Below are positions 1-9,230 of a DNA stretch of 64,000 bases, one piece after another. The notes beneath the pieces are model-generated. The model was not told where the DNA came from. It was given only the letters and a program-made list of their open reading frames with translations, and did not search any database. The position numbers and the translations under genes were made by a program. The stretch is from contig NZ_JACVPP010000001.1 in NCBI RefSeq assembly GCF_018881815.1, positions 124,001 to 188,000 on the forward strand, in the 5' to 3' direction. The first letter of the stretch is position 1, and each line of letters begins with the position of its first letter. Origin of the DNA: Polynucleobacter sp. MWH-HuK1 (GTDB lineage: Bacteria; Pseudomonadota; Gammaproteobacteria; Burkholderiales; Burkholderiaceae).

Positions 1-821
1 ATAGAGAGCGATCTGTCATTTGCCAATGAACCAAAGTGGCATAAATTTAAATGTTCGCCGTATTGATGCTGAGACGCCCCCTGCATTTCACCTGGAGGAT
101 TGGCGCCGGGCATCACTACGAACCCTCTGGCATTGCCGGGAGTATTTAAATTCGGATTTCTGACTTTGGCGTAATGAAGTGCGCCATCAGTAAACCACCA
201 GACATAGTCTGAATACTTGCAAAGCTGAGTTTCTAGATAGTGCCGAAAGCGCGCATCTCGATTTTTGGGTTTCTCAAACCCTTGGTCATTGGGATTCTTA
301 CGAATCACCAAGGGATCATGCACCTCGGAAATCAAGGGCAAGCCTGTGGCACGCTTTAACCAAACTCCAGCTAAATGTGCTGACCAAGCGCTGCCAATGG
401 AATAGATCACATCTACCTTGCCACTGCGAATCAAGAGGTAACCGCGTACAAATGCAGGCAATGCCCAAGACCACTGACTTGAATATCCCAAGAGGAGTTT
501 TTCAATGCCGATGAATGGAGCTAGAAGTATAGAAACGGTGCGTGTCAGGAGTTTGTAAATAAACCCGCGTCCATATTGATTGGCTATCCAATGTCGAAAA
601 TCAAACCTAAAGGCTGCTGGGCCCCAAGCCAAGAACTGCTTATGAGGGAAACGCTCGTCTTTTAAGCCAGTAATAGCACTAAAAACAATCGGCTGAACGC
701 CGGCCTCTAAGAAATAAGGAATCTTATCGGTAATGGTCAAACTAGCCGCTCTACCATCCATGTTGAAAGCATGAGATAGAAGAAGCCAGTTTTTCTGTTG
801 CGCAATAGATTTAGCCTTCAA
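1..821 (-). CDS. Glycosyltransferase, N-terminal part (runs off window)
   Basis: Reading the minus strand from a TTG at 821 gives about 273 open codons that leave the window at base 1, so only the N-terminal part is visible. The start is LLLSHAFNMDGRAASLTITD and a later segment reads KVDVIYSIGSAWSAHLAGVW and LPLISEVHDPL. This is the pattern of the N-terminal Rossmann domain of GT4-type glycosyltransferases (donor and acceptor side, membrane-associated surface glycan synthesis). The start is chosen because an in-frame TGA directly precedes the TTG and AAGGG lies six bases upstream. The C-terminal GT-B donor-binding domain is outside the window, so substrate and exact family are inferred only. 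It diverges from the GT61-like gene that follows. Confidence 0.6.
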   Translation of the reverse strand, partial: MKAKSIAQQKNWLLLSHAFNMDGRAASLTITDKIPYFLEAGVQPIVFSAITGLKDERFPHKQFLAWGPAAFRFDFRHWIANQYGRGFIYKLLTRTVSILLAPFIGIEKLLLGYSSQWSWALPAFVRGYLLIRSGKVDVIYSIGSAWSAHLAGVWLKRATGLPLISEVHDPLVIRKNPNDQGFEKPKNRDARFRHYLETQLCKYSDYVWWFTDGALHYAKVRNPNLNTPGNARGFVVMPGANPPGEMQGASQHQYGEHLNLCHFGSLANDRSLS

Positions 822-906
822 TCAGCACCCTTATATCACCGCTTAAAATCACATTAGTAGCTAGAATTATAGTAGGCTTCCTCTTACACATTGAATATTA
901 AAGTGC

Positions 907-1830
907 ATGCACAAAATTAAAGACTTCTTTCAGAAATGCCTATTTAAGTTTGCTGGGAGCGCAAGCTATATCCTCTTCAAAGATCAGCTCTATAGCAGGA
1001 ATGCCATTTCAGTTAAAAATGACCGTGTTCATTTTGTTAAGCGCTGGTCACTGCTTCCAATCGATTTAGCAGTCGAAAATCTTGAGGGCGAAGAGTTTTA
1101 TTTATTAATTATTCACACAGATAATATTGCCCATTTTTTTCATGACGTTTTCTTCCCTTTTTACCTTGAGTGGAGAAAAAATAAAAAACGAGTCTGCGTT
1201 TCTATTAAAGGCAATACATTCCAAAGAGAATTTCTGGAATCCATCATTGATCCAAAAGATTTAATCTTTTTAGACTATGACAAGGCTTATGCATTTTCTA
1301 AGCTTATCGTCACACCTGAAGGCAGAGATTTAAAAATCTATCCTGATTTTCAGAAAATTTGTCGCGAAATTAAAGCAATCTGTTTTGCCAAACACGGCAT
1401 TTCTGAGATACGAAATAAAAACTTGATCTATGGCAGAAATGAGCTCAGCCGCAAGAATCTACTCAATATCGATCAGGGATTTTTAAAGGCAAACCATATT
1501 GATCAAGTGTTCTTATCCAAACTGAGCTTCAAAGACTATCTTCAGACACTAGCAAATGCCCAGACCTTTACCTACATGGTAGGTGCTGGTGTATTTAATC
1601 TGCTTTTTTTAAGTGACGACGTTAAGGTCTTAGAAATAAACCCTTACCGCAACAATTCTTGGGCTCAAATGTTTGGCCTATCAACACTCTGTGATTTCAA
1701 TGTCGTGATTAGTAACAATCTAGAGCACTCTGCAGCTGCCGCTCAAGATGAGTTAATACTAGATAGTCATGTGTACTTTGACGATCAAATTGCAGCGGAA
1801 ATTACTAAATTAATTTCCAGCCACAATTGA
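907..1830 (+). CDS. GT61-like glycosyltransferase (DUF563-type)
   Basis: A 307-residue protein without signal peptide. Around residue 75 it has the stretch [15 protein letters not shown], like the N-F-x-H-W/D region of GT61/DUF563 glycosyltransferases. Further on come [10 protein letters not shown] and [25 protein letters not shown] segments, matching the family's R-x-I-x-N-E and H-G-A-x-L-x-N-x-L-F...E-x-x-P C-terminal pattern, although the usual catalytic-looking H in HGA is replaced (VGAGV). It probably transfers a sugar in LPS or capsule synthesis together with the divergent gene on its left. It is visibly richer in A+T than the housekeeping genes to its right, which suggests acquisition. 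Its last 21 bases overlap the 3' end of pyrB tail to tail. The family call is by motif resemblance; the acceptor is unknown. Confidence 0.55.
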   Translation: MHKIKDFFQKCLFKFAGSASYILFKDQLYSRNAISVKNDRVHFVKRWSLLPIDLAVENLEGEEFYLLIIHTDNIAHFFHDVFFPFYLEWRKNKKRVCVSIKGNTFQREFLESIIDPKDLIFLDYDKAYAFSKLIVTPEGRDLKIYPDFQKICREIKAICFAKHGISEIRNKNLIYGRNELSRKNLLNIDQGFLKANHIDQVFLSKLSFKDYLQTLANAQTFTYMVGAGVFNLLFLSDDVKVLEINPYRNNSWAQMFGLSTLCDFNVVISNNLEHSAAAAQDELILDSHVYFDDQIAAEITKLISSHN

Positions 1831-2781
1831 CATCACTGCCATGCGCACTGCAATGCCAAAGGTCACTTGATTCAAAATAACTGATTGCGGGCCATCAGCT
1901 ACGACTGAGTCAATCTCTACCCCGCGATTCATTGGGCCTGGATGCATCACAATGGCATCAGACTTGGCGAGAGCCAAACGTGCTGGTGTTAGGCCATACT
2001 GCTTAAAGAAGGCATCTCCCTCGGGAACCTGACCAGCCTCCATGCGCTCTTTCTGAATACGCAAGGTCATCACTACATCAACGTCTTTCAAACCCTCTTC
2101 CATGCTATGGAAGACCTTTACACCCAACATATCCAAATCACTTGGCAATAAGCTTTCTGGGCCAATGGCACGAATGTCTTCGCAACCCAAAGTAGTTAAA
2201 GCATGAATATTCGACTTTGCTACACGACTGTGAACAATATCACCGACAATCGCCACTTTTAAACCTTTAAAGTTTTGCTTGAAGTGGCGCATCGTATACA
2301 TATCGAGCAACCCTTGCGTAGGATGCTGATGACTACCATCACCAGCATTCACTACGTGCACATGTGCCGGTACGTGATTCGCAATTTCAATTGGCGCTCT
2401 AGAAACACTATGGCGAACAACAAAAATATCTGCTTGCATCGCTACCAAGTTATCAATGGTATCGAGGAGACTTTCCCCTTTAGCAGTTGATGATGTAGAA
2501 ATATCCAAATTAATGACGTCAGCGGATAAACGCTTAGCAGCAATCTCAAAAGTTGTTCTAGTGCGAGTAGAGTTCTCGAAGAAGAGGTTAAAGACACTCT
2601 TACCCCTTAACAGTGGAACCTTCTTTACTTCGCGCGCTGGATCAGTAACGCTGACAAACTGCTGAGCCGTATCCAGAATATGAACGATTTGCTCCTTGGG
2701 AAGGCCTTCTAAGGTGAGAAGATGTGTGAGCTCACCGGCAGCATTAAATTGATTCACTGGCTGATATATCGAACTCATCAC
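1810..2781 (-). CDS. pyrB: Aspartate carbamoyltransferase catalytic subunit
   Basis: PyrB condenses carbamoyl phosphate with L-aspartate to carbamoyl-aspartate, the committed step of de novo pyrimidine synthesis in the cytosol. The 323-residue protein carries the carbamoyl-phosphate loop [12 protein letters not shown] (residues 68-79), the HPTQGLLD motif near residue 153 and [10 protein letters not shown] near the C-terminus. Length is normal for the catalytic chain. No pyrI regulatory chain is present nearby. It overlaps pyrR by four bases (ATGA), so translation is probably coupled. Its 3' end runs 21 bases into the convergent glycosyltransferase gene. No pyrC follows here. Confidence 0.96.
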   Translation of the reverse strand: MMSSIYQPVNQFNAAGELTHLLTLEGLPKEQIVHILDTAQQFVSVTDPAREVKKVPLLRGKSVFNLFFENSTRTRTTFEIAAKRLSADVINLDISTSSTAKGESLLDTIDNLVAMQADIFVVRHSVSRAPIEIANHVPAHVHVVNAGDGSHQHPTQGLLDMYTMRHFKQNFKGLKVAIVGDIVHSRVAKSNIHALTTLGCEDIRAIGPESLLPSDLDMLGVKVFHSMEEGLKDVDVVMTLRIQKERMEAGQVPEGDAFFKQYGLTPARLALAKSDAIVMHPGPMNRGVEIDSVVADGPQSVILNQVTFGIAVRMAVMSIVAGN

Positions 2782-3278
2782 TCACGCTCCTCTAGTACGA
2801 AACTGAACTTACCAGCCGTATCTTTTTCTAAAACCAGAATTTGGTGATCTGGTACGCTAACCTCTTCACCGACATAATTGGCGCAGACAGGGAGCTCTCG
2901 GTTGCCGCGATCAGCCAAGACCATTAACTCCACCTGTGCTGGTCTACCAAAATCAAATAACTCATTTAAGGCTGCTCTAACAGTTCTGCCAGTTAACAGA
3001 ACATCATCAATCAAAATCACCGTGGCACCGTTGACATCAAATGGTAAGTGAGTCGTCATGGTGCTAGCCGTCCGAAGTGCAGTCATACCTTTTTCGGCAT
3101 AGTCATCACGATGAAAAGTCACATTAATGACACCGTAGTGCGGTAAACCTAAATCTTTAGCTAAGCGCTCAGCAATCCAGGCTCCACCCATTGCAAGTCC
3201 GACCAATTCAAAAGAGCTCGCCTGCTTCAACTCACGAAGCTTTGCTAGTAATTTTTCGTATAACTGTTCTGCGTTCAT
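2778..3278 (-). CDS. pyrR: Bifunctional pyr regulator / uracil phosphoribosyltransferase
   Basis: A 166-residue type I phosphoribosyltransferase. The PRPP-binding loop [13 protein letters not shown] sits at residues 87-99, followed by the family's [15 protein letters not shown]. Known PyrR proteins make UMP from uracil and PRPP, and in Gram-positive bacteria bind pyr mRNA to cause attenuation. Whether this proteobacterial copy is an RNA regulator cannot be told: only about 30 bases separate it from ruvX upstream, too little for a classic attenuator in front of pyrR, and it overlaps pyrB directly. The start codon is followed by a typical N-terminus ([11 protein letters not shown]). Confidence 0.93.
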   Translation of the reverse strand: MNAEQLYEKLLAKLRELKQASSFELVGLAMGGAWIAERLAKDLGLPHYGVINVTFHRDDYAEKGMTALRTASTMTTHLPFDVNGATVILIDDVLLTGRTVRAALNELFDFGRPAQVELMVLADRGNRELPVCANYVGEEVSVPDHQILVLEKDTAGKFSFVLEERE

Positions 3279-3311
3279 TCTTTATTCACCGCTATATATA
3301 AAACTGCATTT

Positions 3312-3743
3312 TTAATCGACAGCCCTAGAGCTAATTTCTGCAAAGTATTGCTCCAAAATAAGGGCTGCTGAGTGAGCATCTAGATTGTCCTGCATCTGGA
3401 GATCACCCTCTAAAACCACGGAGGAGTAGCGCTCATCCACCCAGGCTATTGGTAAATGAAAGCGGCCATGTAATTGATTACCAAAGCGAATGGCTTTAGC
3501 AGTCATCTTATGGGGCTTGCCATCCGGGTGCGTTGGTCGACCAACCACTAATTGATTAGGCTGCCAGTCTGCCAAAAGTGTCTCTATATCCCTAAACAAG
3601 GTGTCGGCATTTGGAGCCGCAATAGTCTTTAATGGTTCGCCCGCCTTAGTTACTGAATTGCCAACTGCAACACCTACACGTCTAGTCCCATAGTCAAATG
3701 CCATTACCGTCATAGGCGCAATAGATGCAGCGGGCTTATGCAT
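3312..3743 (-). CDS. ruvX: RuvX/YqgF family putative pre-16S rRNA nuclease
   Basis: RNase H-fold nuclease of the YqgF family, involved in 16S rRNA 5'-end maturation (established for E. coli). It has the N-terminal motif FDYGTRRVGVAVG and WVDERYSS, which supply the conserved acidic metal ligands. I chose the ATG at 3743 (143 residues) over the upstream TTG at 3776. The ATG has GGAGAGG six bases before it, and starting there gives an eight-base overlap with the algH stop, typical of coupled genes. It sits between algH and pyrR, the common betaproteobacterial order. Confidence 0.92.
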   Translation of the reverse strand: MHKPAASIAPMTVMAFDYGTRRVGVAVGNSVTKAGEPLKTIAAPNADTLFRDIETLLADWQPNQLVVGRPTHPDGKPHKMTAKAIRFGNQLHGRFHLPIAWVDERYSSVVLEGDLQMQDNLDAHSAALILEQYFAEISSRAVD

Positions 3744-4380
3744 GCCCGGCCTCTCCAGAGAGGTCAGAGGGATCAAAACCTAAATGATGCATAGCCTTTT
3801 GATAGCGCTGGCTTGAGGGAGTATTAAAGATAATCTCCATCATTTGTTCGCGGTTCAGCGGAACATTAATCCAGCCATTGAGAGTAATCTCCTCTTCGAG
3901 CTGTCCCGCACCCCAGCCCGCATAGCCCAGGGTCATCAAAAACTTTGCAGGCCCTTTGCCATTAGCCACCTCCTCCAATACATCCTTAGAGGTAGTCATG
4001 GTTAAACCGCCCGGGATAATTAATGAGGAGCTGTAAGAAAGATTCGGATTGGATTCGTGCAAAACAAAACCGCGCTCTACCTGAACAGGCCCGCCAAAAT
4101 ACACTGGTTGATCTAATAGTGGAGCAATCTCCAACTTCAGATCAATTTTGTCAAACAAAGTGCTTAAGTTCACCTCAGTTGGCCTATTCACCACCAAGCC
4201 CATCGCTCCTCTCTCAGTATGCTCAAAGAGATAAATGACTGAGCCAGCAAAATTGGGGTCCACCATACCCGGCATAGCAATTAAAAACTGATTAGCCAGA
4301 TGGTCGGCAGAAAAAGAAATTAATGACTCTGGCGAAGGCGCTATTTCTGAAGCAGAGGGTGCTTTTTTAGCAGAAGTCAT
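3736..4380 (-). CDS. AlgH / YqgE family protein (UPF0301)
   Basis: A 214-residue protein with the family start LANQFLIAMPGMVDPNFAGS and GAMGLVVNRPTEV, followed by YFGGPVQVERGFVLH and GYAGWGAGQLEEE. These are the most conserved YqgE/AlgH segments. In Pseudomonas AlgH is linked to alginate regulation, but its biochemical role is unsettled. Compared with the usual length of about 187 it has roughly 25 extra N-terminal residues, rich in Ser, Ala and Pro (MTSAKKAPSASEIAPSPES), probably disordered. It is co-transcribed with ruvX, which overlaps its 3' end. Confidence 0.93.
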   Translation of the reverse strand: MTSAKKAPSASEIAPSPESLISFSADHLANQFLIAMPGMVDPNFAGSVIYLFEHTERGAMGLVVNRPTEVNLSTLFDKIDLKLEIAPLLDQPVYFGGPVQVERGFVLHESNPNLSYSSSLIIPGGLTMTTSKDVLEEVANGKGPAKFLMTLGYAGWGAGQLEEEITLNGWINVPLNREQMMEIIFNTPSSQRYQKAMHHLGFDPSDLSGEAGHA

Positions 4381-4401
4381 AGCCTTTATTTTACCGAAGA
4401 T

Positions 4402-5214
4402 CTAGATTTTTCCGGTAATCCAGTAGGCAAGCAGGCCTACAGCCTCATGCACCACATCATGCCAGTTTTGCGCGCCATCCACTAGGCTGAACTCCGTCCA
4501 CTGCAGGCGATTGGCGGTCTGGTAATCCACAGGCAAAGGTAATACAGGTAAATCCTGTTTTTCAAAGATTTTGACCGATCGATACATATGACTGGCTGAG
4601 GTAATGAGTAGCCAAGGCTTTAATTTTCCAGAACCATCCTTCGCCCCAAGCTCTTGAATCATCGGCTTCATATAAATCACATTCTCGTAGGTGTTCCGAG
4701 ATTGATTTTCATAATGAGCCTTATCTTCATTGAGACCTTGTTCCTGAACCAACTGTTTAAAAGCATCCGCCTCTGAAATACCTCTTGGTGTAATACGCCC
4801 AGAGGCGCCACTAAAGATATAGGGAAGATTTGGATACCTACGAACGAACTCAAATCCCTTGGTAATGCGCTCTGCTGAAGAATGAATTGATATCTCGCCC
4901 CGATCTACTGCGATTTGCTCACCAGAGATTGCGCCTCCTAAAATAATGATGCCCCCAACCTCATTATTGAGATCACTTAATAAAGCAGTCTTAGGAATGA
5001 GATTTTCAATCACTCTCAACGGTAACTCTGAGGCAGGCAACCAACCTACCAGCAGAAGGTCGAAGAGCGCTAGCACTAAAAAACGCTTACAAAAGTGAGG
5101 TTTTCGTAGAGATAGAAAGAGAAGGCTCAATAATACAAAGACGATTACCCAGTTGAGGGGCTCAATGCAAAATTGCACTACTTTCGAGAGAGTAAAAAAG
5201 ATCGTATCCATCAT
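4402..5214 (-). CDS. ElyC/YdcF-like DUF218 membrane protein
   Basis: A 270-residue protein with two N-terminal membrane segments (about residues 18-36 and 44-58) and a periplasmic DUF218 domain. The domain has GGIIILGGAISG near residue 88, the AERITKGFEFVRRYP helix, SGASGR, NQSRNTYENV and LLITSASHMYRS. This layout matches ElyC (YcbC), which in E. coli affects lipid-carrier use in envelope polysaccharide synthesis. It is the first gene of the ElyC-algH-ruvX-pyrR-pyrB run, 21 bases upstream of algH, and divergent from the photolyase gene. Assignment to ElyC rather than another DUF218 member rests on the two-TM topology. Confidence 0.85.
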   Translation of the reverse strand: MMDTIFFTLSKVVQFCIEPLNWVIVFVLLSLLFLSLRKPHFCKRFLVLALFDLLLVGWLPASELPLRVIENLIPKTALLSDLNNEVGGIIILGGAISGEQIAVDRGEISIHSSAERITKGFEFVRRYPNLPYIFSGASGRITPRGISEADAFKQLVQEQGLNEDKAHYENQSRNTYENVIYMKPMIQELGAKDGSGKLKPWLLITSASHMYRSVKIFEKQDLPVLPLPVDYQTANRLQWTEFSLVDGAQNWHDVVHEAVGLLAYWITGKI

Positions 5215-5287
5215 TCATTAGGATCTTAACCTGTTCGTCTAAAACAGCGTTGGGCACCTTCTTTAAATTAGCCCTAATATAGGGGCT

Positions 5288-6760
5288 ATGCAAAAAGCAC
5301 TTGTTTGGCTCCGCCGAGATCTCCGCCTGTATGACAATGCAGCCCTCCATTACGCACTGAAGGAGGCTGAGCAAGTTTGGCTAACCTTCATTTTCGACAC
5401 CGATATTCTGAAACCTTTATTAAAAGGCGAGCTCGATACGAATGGCCTTAAACATGACCGCAGGGTTGATTTCATCTGGCAAGGTTTAAAACAAATCGAT
5501 GATGAACTACGCAAACAAGGTGGAGGATTAATTGTCCGCTTCGGCCAGCCCACTCAATGCATTCCTGAGATAGCCAAAGAACTGGGCGTAAATACAGTGT
5601 TTACGAATCATGACTATGAGCCTTCAGCAATAGAACGTGATGAGACTGTCAGAGTTCAGTTAGAAAAACAAGGTATTGGGTTTGAGACTTTTAAAGATCA
5701 AGTGATCTTTGAGAAAAAAGAAATTTTGACCAATTCCAATACCGTCTTTTCTATTTTTACACCCTATAAAAATAATTGGCTCAAGACACTTCAAGAAAAA
5801 GATCTTGCTGCTTATGAATGCAATCCGAAACCAGGGCAGCTTGCAGAGATTCCCAAGAAATTATCTGCGCCATTTCCATCCCTGGAGTCCATGGGGTTTT
5901 GCCCCACCGGCATTGAAAGCTACCTACCGCCTGGCTCTGAGGGTGGCCAATCCTTTTTAGAAGACTTTCTTCATCGAATAGATCAATATCAGGTTGGCAG
6001 AGACTTTCCCGCAATCAAGGGCGTGAGTTATCTCTCTATTCACTTACGTTTTGGCATGTTGTCTATTCGAGGTTTGGTACGCGAAGCTCATCGACGCATG
6101 CTTGCGGGAAGTATGGGTGCAACCATTTGGTTGAGTGAACTCATTTGGCGTGATTTTTATTTCATGATTTTGTCTAATCATCCTCGCCTTGCTAAGGGCG
6201 CATCTTTTAAACCTGACTACGATAATATTGCGTGGGAGAGTGGCGCTACCGCTAAAAAATTATTTGCCGCCTGGTGCGAAGGTAAAACTGGCTACCCTCT
6301 CGTAGATGCAGCAATGCATCAACTGAACCAAAGTGGCTATATGCACAATCGCTTACGCATGGTTGTAGCAAGTTTTCTCACTAAAGATTTGGGGATAGAT
6401 TGGCGCTGGGGTGAAGCGTATTTTGCTGAACACCTCAATGACTTTGAGCTCTCTTCCAATAATGGTGGCTGGCAATGGGCTTCCTCGTCAGGTTGCGATG
6501 CACAACCTTATTTCCGAATCTTTAATCCGATTACCCAATCAGAAAAGTTTGATCCAGAGGGCAAGTTTATCAAGCGCTATTTACCGCAACTTGAGAAGCT
6601 TTCCAAGAAGTCGATACACGCACCCTGGAAAGCCGGCCATATCGAGCTAGAGGCGGCTGGCATCACTATGGGAAAAGATTACCCACTGCCGGTTGTAGAT
6701 CATGATGAAGCCCGTAAGAAGACTTTGGTGCGCTATAGCGTTGTGAAAAAAATCGCTTAA
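5288..6760 (+). CDS. phrB: Class I deoxyribodipyrimidine photolyase
   Basis: A 490-residue cryptochrome/photolyase protein that uses blue light to split cyclobutane pyrimidine dimers. The N-terminal Rossmann antenna domain starts MQKALVWLRRDLRLYDNAAL. The C-terminal FAD domain contains VSYLSIHLRFGMLSIR, ELIWRDFYF, TGYPLVDAAMHQL, MHNRLRMVVASFLTKDL and NNGGWQWASSSGCDAQPYFR. The conserved Trp residues and the Asn before GGWQW fit CPD class I enzymes rather than (6-4) photolyases or DASH cryptochromes. Light-driven repair fits a surface-water habitat. It starts about 70 bases from the divergent ElyC-like gene, with GGGG just upstream, and is followed closely by apaH. Confidence 0.95.
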   Translation: MQKALVWLRRDLRLYDNAALHYALKEAEQVWLTFIFDTDILKPLLKGELDTNGLKHDRRVDFIWQGLKQIDDELRKQGGGLIVRFGQPTQCIPEIAKELGVNTVFTNHDYEPSAIERDETVRVQLEKQGIGFETFKDQVIFEKKEILTNSNTVFSIFTPYKNNWLKTLQEKDLAAYECNPKPGQLAEIPKKLSAPFPSLESMGFCPTGIESYLPPGSEGGQSFLEDFLHRIDQYQVGRDFPAIKGVSYLSIHLRFGMLSIRGLVREAHRRMLAGSMGATIWLSELIWRDFYFMILSNHPRLAKGASFKPDYDNIAWESGATAKKLFAAWCEGKTGYPLVDAAMHQLNQSGYMHNRLRMVVASFLTKDLGIDWRWGEAYFAEHLNDFELSSNNGGWQWASSSGCDAQPYFRIFNPITQSEKFDPEGKFIKRYLPQLEKLSKKSIHAPWKAGHIELEAAGITMGKDYPLPVVDHDEARKKTLVRYSVVKKIA

Positions 6761-6799
6761 CAAAATCAATAAGTCCTCATTTCCGCTTTAAGATTAGGT

Positions 6800-7639
6800 A
6801 TGAGCAAGATCTATGCCGTAGGTGATGTCCAAGGCTGCGCACCTTCGTTAAAAGCCTTAGTAAAAAAGCTTCCCCCAAAATCCAAAATGATTTTTCTGGG
6901 AGATTTAGTGAATCGTGGACCCGATTCATTAGGTGCATTACGACATTTAAAAACTCTGCAGGAATCTGGTCGTGCCGAGTGCATCTTAGGAAATCATGAT
7001 CTACACCTCCTAGCAATTGATGCCGGCCTTCGCAAAGCGAAAGGGCTAGATACTGTTGAGCCCATCTTGCATGCTCCTGATCGGGCAGAGCTCATTGACT
7101 GGATACGAAATCGTCCCATGGCATTGAGCAATGGAAAAGTCCTCGCTGTTCATGCAGGAGTACTACCTCAATGGGACTTACAACAAGCTATTGAATGCGC
7201 CCAAGAAGTAGAGAAGGCATTGCGTGGGAAGTCTTACAAAACCTTTTTAGCCAATATGTACGGCAACACCCCCACCAAATGGAGCAACTCCCTAAAGGGG
7301 TACGAACGCTTGCGAGTCATCACGAATGCTTTAACCCGCATGCGATTTTGTAGCCCCACAGGTCAGATGGAGTTTGAAGGTAAAGAGGGTTTAGAAGATG
7401 GGCCAAAAGGCTATACACCCTGGTTCATGGCGCCCAAGAGAAAAACTGCTGACACTCTCATTTACTTTGGGCACTGGTCCACATTAGGTTTGATGCGCAA
7501 ACACAATGTCATTGGTCTAGATACTGGCTGCGTCTGGGGTGGCAAACTCACCGCACTTGAGATTTCAGACTCCAATAAAGACCATCCGAAGCTAGAAATC
7601 ATTCAAGTGGATGGCTATGACCACCCACTCAGAATATAA
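6800..7639 (+). CDS. apaH: Symmetrical diadenosine tetraphosphatase
   Basis: ApaH hydrolyses Ap4A to two ADP and also removes Np4 caps from RNA. The 279-residue protein has the metallophosphatase signature: GDVQG at residues 8-12, GDLVNRG at 34-40 and GNHD at 64-67, with further His ligands in AVHAGVLPQWD and GHWSTLG. The ending DTGCVWGGKLTALE is characteristic of ApaH. It follows phrB by 39 bases on the same strand and is convergent with hemL, with no obvious strong terminator between them. Confidence 0.95.
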   Translation: MSKIYAVGDVQGCAPSLKALVKKLPPKSKMIFLGDLVNRGPDSLGALRHLKTLQESGRAECILGNHDLHLLAIDAGLRKAKGLDTVEPILHAPDRAELIDWIRNRPMALSNGKVLAVHAGVLPQWDLQQAIECAQEVEKALRGKSYKTFLANMYGNTPTKWSNSLKGYERLRVITNALTRMRFCSPTGQMEFEGKEGLEDGPKGYTPWFMAPKRKTADTLIYFGHWSTLGLMRKHNVIGLDTGCVWGGKLTALEISDSNKDHPKLEIIQVDGYDHPLRI

Positions 7640-7668
7640 AGCATTGCAAAGACTAGTTTTTAAAGGAC

Positions 7669-8970
7669 TTAAAGCTTTTTAAAAGCATTCTCGGCTGCGG
7701 CAATAATTTCATCGAGTACAGCGTTGTCATGTGCAATGGATGTGAAACCTGCCTCGTATGCAGATGGTGCTAAATATATCCCTTCATCCAACATCAAGTG
7801 GAAGAATTTCTTAAACGCATCAATATTGGATTTAGTCACCGCCTCAAAGGAGGTGGGAACTTCATTCGTAAAATAAAAACCAAACATTCCACCCTCGCTA
7901 TCTACAGCAAAAGGAATGTTGTTTTGAACTGCAGCTGCTTTTAAGCCGGCCATTAATTTTTCTGTCTGGCCAGTCAAGCACTCATAGAAACCTTCCCGAG
8001 AAATAATCTCGAGAGTCTTTAGGCCTGCAGCTACCGCAACTGGATTACCAGAGAGGGTGCCAGCCTGATACACAGTGCCCAAAGGCGCAAGCTTAGACAT
8101 GATTTCTTTCTTGCCGCCAAAGGCTGCCATCGGCATGCCGCCGCCCATGACCTTGCCTAGACAAGTGAGATCTGGGGTAACTCCTTGCAAAGACTGAGCA
8201 CCACCCAAAGCCACCCTAAAGCCAGTCATGACCTCGTCATAAATTAATACAGCACCATGCTTGCTGGTCAAACCACGAATCGCCGTCAAAAACTTTTTAG
8301 ACGGCTTGATTAAGTTCATATTGCCAGCGATTGGCTCGATGATGACTGCAGCAATTTGATCGCCCTGCTTTTTAAATACTTCCTCAATCGCAGCGACATC
8401 GTTGTATGGCAACACTAGAGTATGTTTCACCAAATCCTTCGGCACACCGCCAGAGGATGGTGCATTTTGCGTAGAGTCAGCAAAGGTCAGTAGACCTGAG
8501 CCAGCCTTCACCAAAAGACTATCAGCATGGCCGTGATAGCAACCTTCAAACTTGATAATCAAATCACGGCCTGTGTAGCCACGAGCCAAACGCAAGGCAC
8601 TCATCGTCGCCTCTGTGCCACTTGACACCATGCGCACTTGCTCAACGCTTGGCATTAAGGCACAAATTCGTTCAGCCAATTCAATTTCACCCTCGGTAGG
8701 AGCGCCATAGCTAAAACTAGTTTCAGCAGCTTTTTGAACTGCAGCAACCACCTCGGGATTTGCATGGCCCACGATCATGGGGCCCCAAGACATAATTAAA
8801 TCGATATAACGCTTATCGTTGGCATCCCAAAAGTAAGGGCCTTTGGCTTTAGCAACAAAACGAGGTGTTCCACCAACTTGACGGAAAGCCCTCACTGGGG
8901 AATTAACTCCTCCAGGAATGGTTTTTTGTGCACGCTCAAATAGTGCTTCGTTTTGATCTACTTTTGCCAT
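7669..8970 (-). CDS. hemL: Glutamate-1-semialdehyde 2,1-aminomutase
   Basis: HemL converts glutamate-1-semialdehyde to 5-aminolevulinate, the C5 route into haem, using PLP. The 433-residue protein shows [10 protein letters not shown] near the start, the aminotransferase motif [10 protein letters not shown] (Asp245) and the PLP-binding Lys273 in [16 protein letters not shown]. Length matches the family. It lies 12 bases downstream of a rubredoxin gene on the same strand. In other Burkholderiales thiD often sits between rubredoxin and hemL; it is absent here. Confidence 0.97.
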   Translation of the reverse strand: MAKVDQNEALFERAQKTIPGGVNSPVRAFRQVGGTPRFVAKAKGPYFWDANDKRYIDLIMSWGPMIVGHANPEVVAAVQKAAETSFSYGAPTEGEIELAERICALMPSVEQVRMVSSGTEATMSALRLARGYTGRDLIIKFEGCYHGHADSLLVKAGSGLLTFADSTQNAPSSGGVPKDLVKHTLVLPYNDVAAIEEVFKKQGDQIAAVIIEPIAGNMNLIKPSKKFLTAIRGLTSKHGAVLIYDEVMTGFRVALGGAQSLQGVTPDLTCLGKVMGGGMPMAAFGGKKEIMSKLAPLGTVYQAGTLSGNPVAVAAGLKTLEIISREGFYECLTGQTEKLMAGLKAAAVQNNIPFAVDSEGGMFGFYFTNEVPTSFEAVTKSNIDAFKKFFHLMLDEGIYLAPSAYEAGFTSIAHDNAVLDEIIAAAENAFKKL

Positions 8971-8982
8971 TGTTATTTCTAA

Positions 8983-9153
8983 TTAAATTGCCATCATTTC
9001 AAAATCTTCTTTGCGAGCACCGCACTCTGGACAAGTCCAGTTCATTGGCACATCCTTCCAAAGCGTTCCTGGTGCAATACCTTCATCCGGTAAACCAGCG
9101 GCTTCGTCGTAAACCCAACCGCAAATTAAACACATGTATGTTTTAAATTCCAT
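8983..9153 (-). CDS. Rubredoxin
   Basis: A 56-residue rubredoxin. The single Fe is held by C8 and C11 (CLICGW) and C41 and C44 (CPECGA), with the usual aromatic residues Tyr6, Trp13, Trp32 and Trp39. It is a small cytosolic electron carrier; the partner oxidoreductase is not in the window. The ATG at 9153 opens the frame and the stop is at 8983, just upstream of hemL, so the two genes are probably co-transcribed. Haem-pathway proximity is common in this group but no functional link is shown. Confidence 0.95.
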   Translation of the reverse strand: MEFKTYMCLICGWVYDEAAGLPDEGIAPGTLWKDVPMNWTCPECGARKEDFEMMAI

Positions 9154-9230
9154 TGCCTTGCTCTCTGATGTTCTTTGATCTATCTTTTGTTTACTATGCT
9201 TCTGGTCTTATTTTAAGGTTTTATAGCGAC

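Noticed and set aside
3279..3311. PyrR-binding attenuator between ruvX and pyrR
   Set aside because: The gap is only about 30 bases, with no terminator or anti-terminator pair visible.
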